Assembly: GCA_018644935.1 (NCBI GenBank)
Contig: JABGPL010000039.1
Span: 1 to 36,940, forward strand
Reading direction: 5' to 3'
DNA: 36,940 bases
Source of the DNA: Calditrichota bacterium
GTDB lineage: Bacteria; Electryoneota; AABM5-125-24; Hatepunaeales; Hatepunaeaceae
Below are positions 17,632-27,883 of this stretch, piece after piece (position 1 is the stretch's first letter; each line of letters starts with the position of its first letter). A program made the translations under genes and the position numbers. The notes below the pieces were generated by a model. The model did no database searches. It was not told where the DNA came from and was given only the letters and a program-made list of their open reading frames with translations.

Positions 17632-17698
17632 TAGGTGTCCCCGCCTGCATATCCCACAGTATGGGTACAGAATAACAAATCGCAGGCAGGGACGCCTA
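17632..17698. repeat. Imperfect inverted repeat downstream of the barrel-protein gene
   Basis: Arms TAGGTGTCCCCGCCTGC (17632-17648) and GCAGGCAGGGACGCCTA (17682-17698) pair at 15 of 17 positions around a 33-nt loop. The loop contains a smaller CCCA/TGGG pair. The right arm with its flank (GCAGGGACGCCTACGCTACTT) recurs as GCAGAGACGCCTGAGCTACTT at 19335-19355, across the stop of acnA. May act as an mRNA 3'-end structure for the minus-strand barrel gene. Confidence 0.55.
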
Positions 17699-17713
17699 CG
17701 CTACTTTCTTTGA

Positions 17714-19183
17714 CTACTTAAACTTAATCACGGTTTCAATCGTCATGATCTTGTTCGGTTCACCGTTGTAATAGATGGTTTTGTTATCGTATACCAGCAT
17801 AACGCCGCCACCCATTGTAGCCCCAACACGATAACCGATCACGGTTCCATCCTGATCCTTGCTGAACAGCTTTTCAGCTGTCGGTTGCTGGAAATAGCCC
17901 TCGACGAGATCGATTTTCGGGATAAACTCGGTGTTTAAGCTGGCTGATGAATAAAAAGCTTTGCTCGGAAGATCTTCGTCATCATATGCCATTTGAGTAT
18001 AAGCTCCGTAAACGACAAACATATTCTTGAAAAGGTTGATCTCGAGATCGGCATAGAAACCCTGTGCTGAAGGGATGCCTTCAAGTGACTGTTCCTTAGT
18101 GATGTATGCATTGCCGGCAGGGTTCCACCTCACACGTTCGATCTCATATGAATAATTAAAGAAGTCACCCATAAATTCTTCTTCGAATATCCGGTACTCA
18201 CCACTCACCTGGAAAGAAACCATTTCGGCAGCCTTGATCCACCAGATTATACCGGGAACAGTGTACCCACGTCCTCTGTCTGCGATCTGAGCTGCCTGGG
18301 CATAAACTGAAACATTCATCAGCGGTGTGTTTACCAGCGGAATACCGACATCAACGCAGAACTCCGTGATAGATTCCGCTTGTTCGTTGATTGTTAATGG
18401 TTGGTTATAGATATCAGGCAACAATCCACGTTCGATAAGTGACCGGGTGTAGATTTCGTTGTAACCGGGGATGTTTTTAATTTCTTCAATCTCTTCGTCA
18501 TCATGATCACCGGGGAACATATCCTGATAATCCGGATAGCCATCCTCGTCGTCATCATTTGCTCCGAGGAACTGATTTCCGTCATGCATTACTGTCGCAC
18601 CAAAAATCATCGGTAAGCCAATGTTGGTTCGGTAACTAATCCGACCACCAACCAGACCGGGAGAGTCCATTTCCCGGAAATTATTTAGCAAAGCAACTGT
18701 CTTTATTCTGCCAAAATTCATTTCCGTCTGCAGTCCAATGCGCTTTACTTGAGGCCATTCGATGGCATTTGAATAGCGCCGCATCACAAGACCGTAACCC
18801 AGTGTAATCTCCTCGAGTGATCCCGCTCTTACATACAATGGCTGACCGGGTTTTCCATATCGGATATAATAAATTTTATCAATAAAATCTGCTGTTTCGT
18901 CCCAGTCTTCTTCACGCAAGTTGCCTTCTTCATCAAAGTAAAATGATAAATCTAATCCCAGCCCGAATTTCCAGATCGGAATATCAGGACGGAGACTGAA
19001 GTATTGATAGGATTTCCCATTGATTATTGTAGCACCCATCGCCCCGTTCATTGAAAAATCATCTCCTCCTTCACCGCCACCACCCATTCCAATGCGTGGT
19101 TGAGCGTAGAGAGAACATACCATTGGAACCAGAACCATCAGGATCAAACTCGTGATCGCAATAAATTGTCTGAATTTAAGCAT
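17714..19183 (-). CDS. Predicted outer-membrane beta-barrel protein with an acidic, TSP3-like loop
   Basis: 489 aa from ATG 19183, chosen because GGAGA (19191-19195) lies 7 bases before it and it opens a signal peptide (MLKFRQFIAITSLILMVLVP...SLYAQ). The rest is alternating amphipathic beta-strands with aromatic ends and no hydrophobic helices, ending in the strand IMTIETVIKFK, as in outer-membrane barrels. At about 205-230 an insertion, NDDDEDGYPDYQDMFPGDHDDE, resembles the DxDxDG calcium loops of thrombospondin type 3 repeats. A glycine-rich stretch (GMGGGGEGGDD) follows the signal peptide. I do not recognise a named family; a porin-like or surface role is inferred. It lies downstream of acnA but is separated from it by strong hairpins, so it is probably a separate transcript. 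Confidence 0.72.
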   Translation of the reverse strand: MLKFRQFIAITSLILMVLVPMVCSLYAQPRIGMGGGGEGGDDFSMNGAMGATIINGKSYQYFSLRPDIPIWKFGLGLDLSFYFDEEGNLREEDWDETADFIDKIYYIRYGKPGQPLYVRAGSLEEITLGYGLVMRRYSNAIEWPQVKRIGLQTEMNFGRIKTVALLNNFREMDSPGLVGGRISYRTNIGLPMIFGATVMHDGNQFLGANDDDEDGYPDYQDMFPGDHDDEEIEEIKNIPGYNEIYTRSLIERGLLPDIYNQPLTINEQAESITEFCVDVGIPLVNTPLMNVSVYAQAAQIADRGRGYTVPGIIWWIKAAEMVSFQVSGEYRIFEEEFMGDFFNYSYEIERVRWNPAGNAYITKEQSLEGIPSAQGFYADLEINLFKNMFVVYGAYTQMAYDDEDLPSKAFYSSASLNTEFIPKIDLVEGYFQQPTAEKLFSKDQDGTVIGYRVGATMGGGVMLVYDNKTIYYNGEPNKIMTIETVIKFK

Positions 19184-19239
19184 AACATAGTCTCCGTTAT
19201 TTCGTGGGTTTGTTTTCTTGAACAATTACAACATCGTAT

Positions 19240-19258
19240 GGGCGCACGGAGTGCGCCC
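19240..19258. terminator. GC-rich hairpin near the barrel-gene 5' end
   Basis: GGGCGCAC-GGA-GTGCGCCC: perfect 8-bp arms and a 3-nt loop, followed on + by TTTCTATTCTTCTTTTT. It lies between the acnA stop and the barrel-gene start, next to a second hairpin at 19271. With transcription running leftwards it may also sit in the leader of the barrel-gene mRNA. Its role is uncertain. Confidence 0.5.
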
Positions 19259-19270
19259 TTTCTATTCTTC

Positions 19271-19313
19271 TTTTTCATCATTCCCACTTTCGTGGGGTGG
19301 GAATGATGAAAAA
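19271..19313 (-). terminator. Strong terminator hairpin after acnA
   Basis: Perfect 17-bp inverted repeat TTTTTCATCATTCCCAC / GTGGGAATGATGAAAAA with a 9-nt loop, 36 bp past the acnA stop. The A/T ends supply a U-tract on either strand, so it can act in both directions. Confidence 0.8.
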
Positions 19314-19348
19314 TTGAGGTTTTGCATCCTCAAGCAGAGACGCCTGAG

Positions 19349-22066
19349 CTACTTACTTTCCTGAAACAGCTTTCTTAAAACAGTATGCAGAATGCCACCG
19401 TTACGGTAGTAATCGACATCAATTGGCGTGTCGAGTCTGCAAGTGGTTTCAAAGCTGACAGTGCCGTTCTTGCCAACTGCATTGACCTTTATCATCTGAC
19501 CTGGCTTTACATCATTGCCAACCTCAACATTGAAGGATTCAGTTCCATCAAGACCAAGTGAATTGGCTGTATCTCCGTCCTTGTATACTAATGGCAGAAC
19601 ACCCATGCCAACGAGGTTGCTGCGGTGAATCCGTTCGAAGGACTCGGCGATGACTGCTTTGACGCCGAGCAGCATTGTGCCTTTAGCTGCCCAGTCACGG
19701 CTTGAACCCATTCCGTAGTCTTTACCTGCAAGGACGACAAGAGGAGTTTCTGATTCACGGTATTTCATTGCTGCATCATAAATCGACATTTGTTCACCGG
19801 TCGGGTGGTATGTCGTCAAGCCACCCTCTTTATCAGCGAGGAAATTGCGGAACATGATGTTGGCGAAGGTTGCCCGAGTCATAACTCTATCGTTACCGCG
19901 ACGGCTGCCAAGTGAGTTGAAATTCTGTGGTTCGACTCCCTTGTCGAGCAGATATTTCCATGCAGGACCATCTTTCGGGAACACACCGGCGGGGCTGATG
20001 TGATCAGTAGTGATGCTGTCGCCAGCAACGATCAGGACGCTTGCATTATCTATTTTTGAAATTGGTTTGACTTCAGCAGTCATGCCGACAAAGAACGGGG
20101 GTTCCTGAATGTATGTGCTTTCATCTTTCCAATCGTACACAGCACTTTTCGGGGCTTCTATGGCGTTCCAATCTTCATTGGATTGCTCAATACCACCATA
20201 GACGCGGTTGAAAATCTCAGGATTCATTGCGAAATGAATGAGCTCTTCGATCTCTTCATTGGTTGGCCAGATATCTTTCAGGAAAACATCCTGACCATTT
20301 TTGCCTTTGCCAATTGGATCTTTGGACATATCGATGTTAACAGTTCCTGCGAGTGCGAATGCCACAACCAAGGGAGGGGAAGTCAGGTACGATGCTTTCG
20401 TATGGGGACTTACTCTTCCGGTGAAGTTGCGATTTCCGGAAAGGACACTTGAGGCAACGATTAAATGTTCATCAACTGCGTTTGCGAGCGGCGTTGGAAC
20501 TGGGCCGCTGTTACCAATGCAGGATGTGCAACCATAACCAACGACATGGAAGCCGAGTTCTTCGAGGTAAGGCATCAAGCCGGCTTCAATCAGGTAATCA
20601 GTTACAACTCTTGATCCAGGTCCGAGGCTGGTCTTCACATATGCTTTGGATTTCAATCCGGCTTCGACAGCTTTCTTCGCCAGAATTCCAGCTCCGATCA
20701 GTACTGCAGGATTGCTGGTGTTAGTGCAGCTTGTGATTGCTGCAATCAGGACATCACCATGTGTCAGATCAGTGGTCACACCCTCGGGATATTCGACCGG
20801 AACACTGAAACCTCTATGTTCATCACTGACGGCAAAACCTTTGTTGCTCATCGGACCAGTCAGAGAATCGTTCCAGTCCTTTTTTAGATCACTAAGATCA
20901 ATGCGATCCTGAGGACGTTTGGGTCCTGATATTGCCGGGGCTACAGTTGAAAGGTCAAGTTCAAGAGTTTCCTTGAATAATGGATCTTCCATATCTGGTG
21001 TGTAGAACATACCCTGCGCTTTTGTATATCGTTCAACCATCTCAACGAGTTCGGCACTGCGACCGGTAGCACGCAGGAAGTCGAGGGTTTTAGCATCAAC
21101 CGGGAAGAAGCCACAGGTTGCGCCATACTCGGGTCCCATATTTGAAACCGTTGCACGGTCTGGGACACTCAAACCTGAAATACCTTCTCCGAAGTATTCG
21201 ACAAACTTGCCAACGACACCGTGGTTACGGAGAACTTCAGTAATGCGCAACACCATATCTGTTGCGGTTGCACCAGCCGGAAGTTTTCCTGTCAATTTCA
21301 TTCCGACTACCTGCGGAATGAGCATGTATATGGGTTGTCCGAGCATTACCGCTTCGGCTTCGATTCCACCGACACCCCATCCGAGGACGCCAATACCGTT
21401 AATCATGGTTGTATGCGAATCGGTTCCGACAAGTGTATCAGGAAAAATTACTGTCTCACCATTAACCTCTTTGCTCTGGACGACATTTGCCAGATATTCA
21501 AGATTGACCTGATGGCAGATACCGCTCGCTGGTGGAACTACATTGAAATTCTGGAGTGCGTCCTGTCCCCAATGAAGGAACTCATAACGTTCTTTGTTGC
21601 GCTCAAATTCTTTCTGTGAGTTGATCGCTAAAGCATTGGATGATCCAAATGCATCTACCTGCACGCTGTGATCAATAACCAGATCGACAGGGATCTGAGG
21701 GTTGATTCGTTCGGGATCGCCACCAATCCGTGCCATCGCGCTTCTTAGTGCTGCGAGGTCAACAACTGCCGGTACACCGGTAAAATCCTGGAGGAGAACT
21801 CGGGCGGGCATGTATGGGAATTCCGCTAATGCAGGATCCAGTGGATTGTAGTTTGCTATTTTTTCTACATCCTCACGAGTGACCTCATGGCCATTCTCGT
21901 TACGAAGCACTGCTTCCAGCAGAATTTTTATTGAAAATGGAAGTTTGGAGATATTGCCAATTCCATCTTCTGTAAGTTTATCAAGGCGATAATAGGTCAC
22001 CTTTCCTGAACCGGAATCGAGCTCTGCTCGCGCTCCGAATGTGTTAGTTTTGGGATTCATTTTCAT
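19349..22066 (-). CDS. acnA: Aconitate hydratase A
   Basis: 905 aa, near the usual ~890 of AcnA/IRP1-type aconitases. It interconverts citrate and isocitrate in the TCA cycle in the cytoplasm, using a [4Fe-4S] cluster. The three cluster cysteines are visible: C447 in SCTNTSNP, and C513 and C516 in [13 protein letters not shown]. Their spacing (66 and 3) is that of E. coli AcnA. Other family motifs: [30 protein letters not shown] near the N-terminal third, and SRRGND and [16 protein letters not shown] in the swivel domain. Starts at ATG 22066; a second ATG two codons later is equally possible. A GGGG lies about 10 bases upstream. Single gene followed by a strong terminator. It is a housekeeping gene between surface-protein genes. 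Confidence 0.97.
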   Translation of the reverse strand: MKMNPKTNTFGARAELDSGSGKVTYYRLDKLTEDGIGNISKLPFSIKILLEAVLRNENGHEVTREDVEKIANYNPLDPALAEFPYMPARVLLQDFTGVPAVVDLAALRSAMARIGGDPERINPQIPVDLVIDHSVQVDAFGSSNALAINSQKEFERNKERYEFLHWGQDALQNFNVVPPASGICHQVNLEYLANVVQSKEVNGETVIFPDTLVGTDSHTTMINGIGVLGWGVGGIEAEAVMLGQPIYMLIPQVVGMKLTGKLPAGATATDMVLRITEVLRNHGVVGKFVEYFGEGISGLSVPDRATVSNMGPEYGATCGFFPVDAKTLDFLRATGRSAELVEMVERYTKAQGMFYTPDMEDPLFKETLELDLSTVAPAISGPKRPQDRIDLSDLKKDWNDSLTGPMSNKGFAVSDEHRGFSVPVEYPEGVTTDLTHGDVLIAAITSCTNTSNPAVLIGAGILAKKAVEAGLKSKAYVKTSLGPGSRVVTDYLIEAGLMPYLEELGFHVVGYGCTSCIGNSGPVPTPLANAVDEHLIVASSVLSGNRNFTGRVSPHTKASYLTSPPLVVAFALAGTVNIDMSKDPIGKGKNGQDVFLKDIWPTNEEIEELIHFAMNPEIFNRVYGGIEQSNEDWNAIEAPKSAVYDWKDESTYIQEPPFFVGMTAEVKPISKIDNASVLIVAGDSITTDHISPAGVFPKDGPAWKYLLDKGVEPQNFNSLGSRRGNDRVMTRATFANIMFRNFLADKEGGLTTYHPTGEQMSIYDAAMKYRESETPLVVLAGKDYGMGSSRDWAAKGTMLLGVKAVIAESFERIHRSNLVGMGVLPLVYKDGDTANSLGLDGTESFNVEVGNDVKPGQMIKVNAVGKNGTVSFETTCRLDTPIDVDYYRNGGILHTVLRKLFQESK

Positions 22067-22577
22067 TTAAGTTTTCCCCAGAAGTTTATGTTATGTAAAT
22101 CGTAGTTGTATCGTTAAATCGGTTTCACAGCGATAACGAGGAGCATGAATAGACCTTTCTTTCAAATTTAGTCTATAAGGAAACACCCGATACGAGCTGG
22201 CAGAGACCCTCGTCTGCCAGTTAAGTTCGTTAAATTACTGTCACCCATGGGCGTGTGGCAGCGCGTATCGTACTTCCTATGTCATCTGGCCTGAAAGCGA
22301 AACAGGTAAAAAGAAACCAATTATTAAATATAATGCAAATATTACAACTGCAAAGTCATAAGTCAATACATCTGACTTCGCAACCCAATGAAACCGAAAG
22401 TATTAAACAAAAACAATTCAGATTCGACTGTTTCAATGTAACCGGTTAAGGACAATCAGAATCAAAACCCTGAGTAATTTGTGCAATTTCGACTTGCAAC
22501 ATACTGATTATCATGACTATTATATAATGATGGATAATTTTGCAACGCAACTAAACATGGTTCGCCCGGAGGTTTGC
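22067..22577. other. Divergent intergenic region between acnA and the second C25 gene
   Basis: About 510 bp that should hold the promoters of both flanking genes. It contains a perfect 8-bp inverted repeat CTGGCAGA / TCTGCCAG (22197-22220, 8-nt loop), itself flanked by a looser GATACG...CGTATC pair (22189-22269). Near the + gene a TATAAT (22523-22528) is a plausible -10 box, but no good -35 was found at 16-18 bp. A 64-codon ORF at 22255 has no ribosome site and looks random. Confidence 0.45.
22568..22572 (+). promoter_or_regulatory. Ribosome-binding site deciding the start of the second C25 gene
   Basis: GGAGG lies 5 bases before ATG 22578, which opens the signal peptide MSRSFFNLSTTFIICF. 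In-frame upstream starts from 22479 would add 33 mostly polar residues before the signal sequence. Confidence 0.8.
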
Positions 22578-25500
22578 ATGTCCCGTTCATTTTTCAATTT
22601 GTCTACAACTTTTATTATCTGCTTTCTTTTAATTGCAATTTCCACAGGAATAGCCGCAAGTGCAAATGAAAATGCAGTTAATGTCACATGCGAGAATCTG
22701 AATAATGGGAGTCTTAAGCTCTCAATTCAGGTTGATCAACCCGAAAGAGAACATATAATCTCTGATAATAATGATTATGATCTTCTATATTTCAGAAATG
22801 AACCTGGGATTGAAATAGAAGGACTTCCGGTTCTGCCATTTATTGCCAGATCTATTCTTGTTCCTGCAGACGGAGATATTCAGCTACACATTGACAACAT
22901 CACTTCCAGAATTGAAGGGAGTATTATTCCTGTTCCTGCGAGATTTGATGCCAATGAAACTTTCCAGGAAACTTATCCGCGCGATGAATCCGATGAAATT
23001 ACTCAGCTCGAGGAACAATTCTTTTCATTAGACGGATTCTGGCCTCCTCAAGTTGTGGTGGTTGGTGAAAGAGCGATCTTAAGAGGCTATCACCTCCTGA
23101 ACTTCCGAGTCTACCCGGTTCAATATAATCGGTCCACAGGTGAAACTCGTTTTAACGAGCAGGTTGATTTTCATTTTTCCTTTGAGAACAACAATCTTAA
23201 TAATCCTGAATTACTGCACCCTGCGAATCCATCTATTTATGCCTGGCGTGCAGTCCGAAATCTCGTTGAAAATCCACCTCCCGAACCATCTCGAGATGAC
23301 CTGCAAAGTGCACAATACCTGTATATCGTGCCCGAAGTTGACGGCGTTGACGAAGCCCTTGCTCCTCTGATTGAATGGCGAAACAGGCAGGGGCACAAAG
23401 TCGATGTCGTGCATGTCGGCGATAATGCAGCGCGAGGTGAAATTACCGGCATCATTCGGGATGCTTATGCTGCTGATCCCCCGGTCGAATTTGTGGCATT
23501 GGTTGGAGATGCGGCACAAGCGGATTTCAACATTCAAGCAGCTACTCAAACAGGTGATTACCAGTACTCACTGCTTGATGGAAACGATGAGCTACCTGAT
23601 ATTGCTATCGGCCGGATTTCGGTTGATAACCTCAATCAGCTTGATCGTGTTGTCAATAAACTTGTAAGCTATGAATCTGCGCCTTACATGGATGATTTAG
23701 ACTGGTTCCTTCAGGGGGCAGTGATAGCAGGACATCGAGGTAATGGGCTGGGTAGTGTTTTGGTCAGCAAATATGTCAGAAAAGAGCTGCTCGACCTTGG
23801 TTTTCAGGAAGTGCGCCACTTTTATCACACTGAGGATGGAGAGATCGGAGGTAACCAACCATTCCTGACCGATTGTATGCATTGGGGAATTTCAATGTTA
23901 TCTTACCGCGCCTATCAATACATGAACCGACTTAACACGAACATAATCTACAACTGGAACAATAGCAACGGCCGTTGGCCTGTAGTGCTTGCAATTTCCT
24001 GTGATACTGGTGATTTCACTAACGCAAACGGACATACTGAAGCTTTTTTCCGGGCGGAGGGTGGTGGAATAGGTGCTATCGGAACCGCGACACCCGGGAC
24101 ATCGGTGCAATACAACAACATGATGGCTGGAGGTGCATTCAAGGGAATGTACAAAGACAAGCTATACATGTTTGGGTGGGGCTTAAACACTGGAAAATAT
24201 GAGCTCTGGCGTTCTTATGATGGATTCGATAACCGCTATATGAATTTCATGGATTGGAACAACTTGATGGGAGATCCCGGGACGCATATCTGGACTGGAG
24301 TACCACGCCGGATTAATGTTGAACATCAGGAAATGGTTGTACTGGGTGATAGCTACATTTCAGTTCACGTCACCGACCTTCAAGAGGGAACGGATGAAGT
24401 TGATGCGCTTGTCTGCCTGTACAAAGAGGGTGAATTACACCAGACGGCTTACACCAATGAAACGGGTGTTGCTGATTTCGATATTGACCCGGATGCATTG
24501 GGAGAAGGTGAATTATTGGTAACGGTGACCAAGCATAATGTACATCCGTATCTTGGTTCGATTGATGTTGAACTTGCTGTTCAATTTGTTGGCGCGGTGA
24601 GCTATGAAGTGGACGATGATGCAGACGGTGAGAGTGTTGGAAATCAGAATGGTGCTATCAATCCGGGCGAAACTATTGAGTTGATAGTGAATGTTGGGAA
24701 TTATGGTGAAGACATCCCGGAGGGAGATTTTACGGTTGAAGCTGTCGCAATGTCCGAATGGATAGAGGTAATTGGTGAGCCGGTCGGGATGGAATTTATA
24801 CCTGACATCGGTGAAACAATTCCATTGGTATTCCTTGCAAATGTAAACCCTGCCAGTCCAGACAACTCAAATCAACAGATCCTTTTTAACACTACAAATG
24901 GGGAGTTCGGGTGGCAGTCAATGCTTTCAGTTGATATCGAAGCCCCGCAACTTGTCATCAGTGGTTTAAGTTTAGAAGGGGGGGATTTGGAGCGTGGACA
25001 ATCCTATGATATAAACTTAGAATTGTTCAATGCCGGAAGAATTGAAATTGATGCCACACATGCAATCCTGACCACAAACAGCGAGGAAGTGAATATAATT
25101 CGCTCGGAAGCAGATTACGACCCGATTGGTATCGATGATGACCGCTTTGCATCCGGAGAAGGTTACAGAATTCAGATACATCCGATGATGATTCCCGGAA
25201 TGCCTGTTGAGTTTACCCTTTCTCTTGAAACGGAAAGCGGCTTCACGACTTCAGCGAGTCTGGAAATTCCAATTGGAGCACCTGAAAATAACGATCCATT
25301 CGGACCGGATGGCTATGGTTATATATGCTTTGATTCAGGTGATGAAGGCTGGCCGGTTGCACCAATTTATGAGTGGTTAGAAATCAATCCGGAAATTGAT
25401 GATCATCAATTTGAAGGAACCAATCTCAATCTAAGCGATGTTGGCGATAATCAGGATGAAAGTGCACTTGTTGACTTGCCGTTCCAATTCCAATATTACG

Positions 25501-27596
25501 GTGAAGATTTCAATGAAATTACCGTTTGTACAAATGGATGGGCGGCCTTTGGTGACCAGAGTATGCTCGCAGCATTCAGGAACCGTCACATTGGCCAGGC
25601 ACTTGGCCCAAATGCACAATTGTCAATCTGGTGGGATAATCTTAAAACTGTAGATGGCTCTTCCATATTGACTCACTATGATGAGCAGGGGGGGCGTTTC
25701 ATCATTGAGTGGAGCGGGATGCGACGCCTCACAGGTCGAAGTGGAAGCGGGGCGTTGGAGACTTTCCAGATTATCCTTTTTGATCCGCGTGGGTTCCCAA
25801 CCTATACTGAAGATGGGATAATCACCTATCAGTATAAGGAAGTTGAAAATGAGAACATCCCGGCACACAACGATACTCCCTTCTGCACAATAGGTATAAG
25901 CAACCTTGATGACAGCGAAGGGCTCGAGTACACATACTGGAACCAATATCCAAGGGGCGCAAATGAGGTCAGGAATGAGATGGCAATTACTTTCACAACC
26001 GCATCTTCATTTATTTCCGGATATATCCAGGGCAGGGTCATTAACGCCGCAGACCAGGACCCCATTCCTAATGCAACCATAACCGCCTCCCGCGGATTCT
26101 CTACTCTCACTGATGAAAATGGAGAATATTCCATGGAAGTATTAGTCGGCGAGGATTACGAGATTACCGCGAGTGCTGAGGGTTGGAATGACTCAACGCT
26201 TGTGGGATTTGATGTCCTTCAAGACTCAACCATCATTGTTGATTTCGGACTGGTTTTCTCTGAATTCGCTGTTTCAATTGAAATCGTTGAGGAAGAAGTT
26301 CCTGAGAATTCGAGCATTGACCTGGGCATCAGCTTATCGAACGGTGGAAACGGTCCATTGAGCTGGTTCGCTGAGCGAACATTCAACGAAGGTGAATCCG
26401 GTCTGGGCAGTCGTATCCAGTCGTTTGTCCTGGCCCAAGAGGTAAATGATCTTTGGCTTGAATCGGTGGCGTACGTTGACCACATGTTTTATGTTGCCGG
26501 GCAGAATGGTCAGGAACCAAACATGATCTATGTGTTTGATGAACAAGCTCATTTCGCGAGACGATTTCAACAACCAGGTAATTCTAATACCGGGATAAGA
26601 GATCTCACATATGGTAATGATCTATTGTGGGGCTCCGGAGAAAGGGACATATTTGGTTTCAACACTGATGGAGATGTTGTACACACCATCAGAGGACCTT
26701 ACTCAGACAATAAAGCATTAGCCTACGATAGCGACCGAAATGTAATTTGGGTGAACACGCCAACAAGATCAATAATTGCCTGGGATATGGATGGTGACTG
26801 GGTTACAGCAATTGATGTCAGTTGGAGGAATATTACCGGTATGACTTATTGGCCTGAAGATCCGGATGGGTATTGCCTGTATGTCGTCCAGGATGCAGGC
26901 AATGATCTCATCTCCGTGCACAAAGCTGATCCAAATACGAATGACACAGCCTTTGTGGCACTCCTCGAACCGGAAGGCAATGAAATCGGTCAATCCGGCG
27001 GAATTTTCTTCTCAGACGATTATGGAATTTATGGCAATGTACTCATGGTATTCGTCAATGATTACCTCAATAGACAGGGTGACAGGGTGGATATCTGGCA
27101 AATGGGCACATACAAAGGCTGGATGTCAATGGATGCCATGGAAGGAAGTGTTGACCCTGAATCGCAGCAGGATCTTGTTCTCAGGTTGAATTCAGCTGGT
27201 ATGTTTCCTGCAACTTATGATGGTTCTTTAACATTTTCACATACCGCACGCGGTGGCAGTATGGAAATTCCGGTTGTTATGCACGTTTACGACCCGAACA
27301 ATGATGTCGCAACCGAGACTGGGGAAATCCCTCTTAAGTTCGATATTGAGACTATATACCCCAATCCATTTAACTCAACAACACTGATTCAATACACGCT
27401 GCCAAAGTCTGGATTTGCGAGATTAGCAGTCTTTGACATTGCCGGTCGGGAAATCGAAGTGCTGCACGAAGGTGAGTTAAATACTGGAAGGTATACGTCA
27501 GAGCTTAACGCTCAGGATTGGTCATCAGGTGTTTATCTTATTCAACTTAAGACCAGTTCTAATGTGAAGACAGTGAAGGTTATGTGTGTGAAGTAG
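22578..27596 (+). CDS. Second gingipain-family (C25) surface protein with T9SS sorting domain; catalytic His replaced
   Basis: 1672 aa from ATG 22578. Domain order: signal peptide; C25-type propeptide (about 30-230; GLPVLPFIARSILVP); C25 fold (about 242-575); Ig-like domains; a nidogen-like domain starting FGPDGYGYICFD (about 906); a carboxypeptidase-regulatory-like domain (about 1148-1230); a propeller-like stretch (about 1280-1500); a BACON-like Ig domain; and a T9SS CTD (YPNPFN near 1594, DIAGR, SSGVYLIQL). It is a full-length paralogue of the gene at 416 but lacks the GWN module, the C-rich linker and the NMSLL domain, passing straight from the BACON-like domain to the CTD. C475 (ISCDTGDF) matches the catalytic Cys, but the loop is YRAY, with Tyr446 at the His position. 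Expected to be exported; classical gingipain activity is doubtful. Confidence 0.88.
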   Translation: MSRSFFNLSTTFIICFLLIAISTGIAASANENAVNVTCENLNNGSLKLSIQVDQPEREHIISDNNDYDLLYFRNEPGIEIEGLPVLPFIARSILVPADGDIQLHIDNITSRIEGSIIPVPARFDANETFQETYPRDESDEITQLEEQFFSLDGFWPPQVVVVGERAILRGYHLLNFRVYPVQYNRSTGETRFNEQVDFHFSFENNNLNNPELLHPANPSIYAWRAVRNLVENPPPEPSRDDLQSAQYLYIVPEVDGVDEALAPLIEWRNRQGHKVDVVHVGDNAARGEITGIIRDAYAADPPVEFVALVGDAAQADFNIQAATQTGDYQYSLLDGNDELPDIAIGRISVDNLNQLDRVVNKLVSYESAPYMDDLDWFLQGAVIAGHRGNGLGSVLVSKYVRKELLDLGFQEVRHFYHTEDGEIGGNQPFLTDCMHWGISMLSYRAYQYMNRLNTNIIYNWNNSNGRWPVVLAISCDTGDFTNANGHTEAFFRAEGGGIGAIGTATPGTSVQYNNMMAGGAFKGMYKDKLYMFGWGLNTGKYELWRSYDGFDNRYMNFMDWNNLMGDPGTHIWTGVPRRINVEHQEMVVLGDSYISVHVTDLQEGTDEVDALVCLYKEGELHQTAYTNETGVADFDIDPDALGEGELLVTVTKHNVHPYLGSIDVELAVQFVGAVSYEVDDDADGESVGNQNGAINPGETIELIVNVGNYGEDIPEGDFTVEAVAMSEWIEVIGEPVGMEFIPDIGETIPLVFLANVNPASPDNSNQQILFNTTNGEFGWQSMLSVDIEAPQLVISGLSLEGGDLERGQSYDINLELFNAGRIEIDATHAILTTNSEEVNIIRSEADYDPIGIDDDRFASGEGYRIQIHPMMIPGMPVEFTLSLETESGFTTSASLEIPIGAPENNDPFGPDGYGYICFDSGDEGWPVAPIYEWLEINPEIDDHQFEGTNLNLSDVGDNQDESALVDLPFQFQYYGEDFNEITVCTNGWAAFGDQSMLAAFRNRHIGQALGPNAQLSIWWDNLKTVDGSSILTHYDEQGGRFIIEWSGMRRLTGRSGSGALETFQIILFDPRGFPTYTEDGIITYQYKEVENENIPAHNDTPFCTIGISNLDDSEGLEYTYWNQYPRGANEVRNEMAITFTTASSFISGYIQGRVINAADQDPIPNATITASRGFSTLTDENGEYSMEVLVGEDYEITASAEGWNDSTLVGFDVLQDSTIIVDFGLVFSEFAVSIEIVEEEVPENSSIDLGISLSNGGNGPLSWFAERTFNEGESGLGSRIQSFVLAQEVNDLWLESVAYVDHMFYVAGQNGQEPNMIYVFDEQAHFARRFQQPGNSNTGIRDLTYGNDLLWGSGERDIFGFNTDGDVVHTIRGPYSDNKALAYDSDRNVIWVNTPTRSIIAWDMDGDWVTAIDVSWRNITGMTYWPEDPDGYCLYVVQDAGNDLISVHKADPNTNDTAFVALLEPEGNEIGQSGGIFFSDDYGIYGNVLMVFVNDYLNRQGDRVDIWQMGTYKGWMSMDAMEGSVDPESQQDLVLRLNSAGMFPATYDGSLTFSHTARGGSMEIPVVMHVYDPNNDVATETGEIPLKFDIETIYPNPFNSTTLIQYTLPKSGFARLAVFDIAGREIEVLHEGELNTGRYTSELNAQDWSSGVYLIQLKTSSNVKTVKVMCVK

Positions 27597-27615
27597 GGGA
27601 TCTATTGATGGGGTG

Positions 27616-27685
27616 TGTCATCAGGTGTACTTACCTGATGTATAAAATACTTAATCCTCAGGTGGGGACACCTTAAATCACTCAT
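27616..27685. repeat. Dispersed ~70-bp repeat, copy B
   Basis: TGTCATCAGGTGTACTTACC ... CTCAGGTGGGGACACCTTAAATCACTC, partner of 17552-17622. It lies directly after the stop of the second C25 gene and next to a terminator palindrome. Confidence 0.6.
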
Positions 27686-27729
27686 AAAAAGGCAAAGCTG
27701 ACAGGATATCCTGTCAGCTTTGCCTTTTT
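27686..27729. terminator. 44-bp perfect palindrome, bidirectional terminator
   Basis: AAAAAGGCAAAGCTGACAGG then AT/AT and the exact reverse complement ending CCTTTTT: 22 + 22 bases with no mismatch. As RNA it gives a long GC-containing stem with an A-tract before and a U-tract after, between the convergent ends of the C25 gene (27596) and the barrel-like gene (27884). Confidence 0.88.
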
Positions 27730-27883
27730 ATGTACATGATATTGTAAAAAATCAGGAAAGTCATCGTCGCACCTGTCCTAAAAAGAAATTTGGAGCGTAT
27801 TCAATCAAGTTGAGAATGAGGAGCATGGGTTGCCAGCCTATTTTGACGGAAGAAATATCCAGGATTGTTTTAATAAGGGTTCC

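Noticed and set aside
22255..22449. 64-codon + ORF in the acnA/C25 intergenic region
   Set aside because: No ribosome-binding site, composition typical of AT-rich noncoding DNA, and it crosses the inverted-repeat region.
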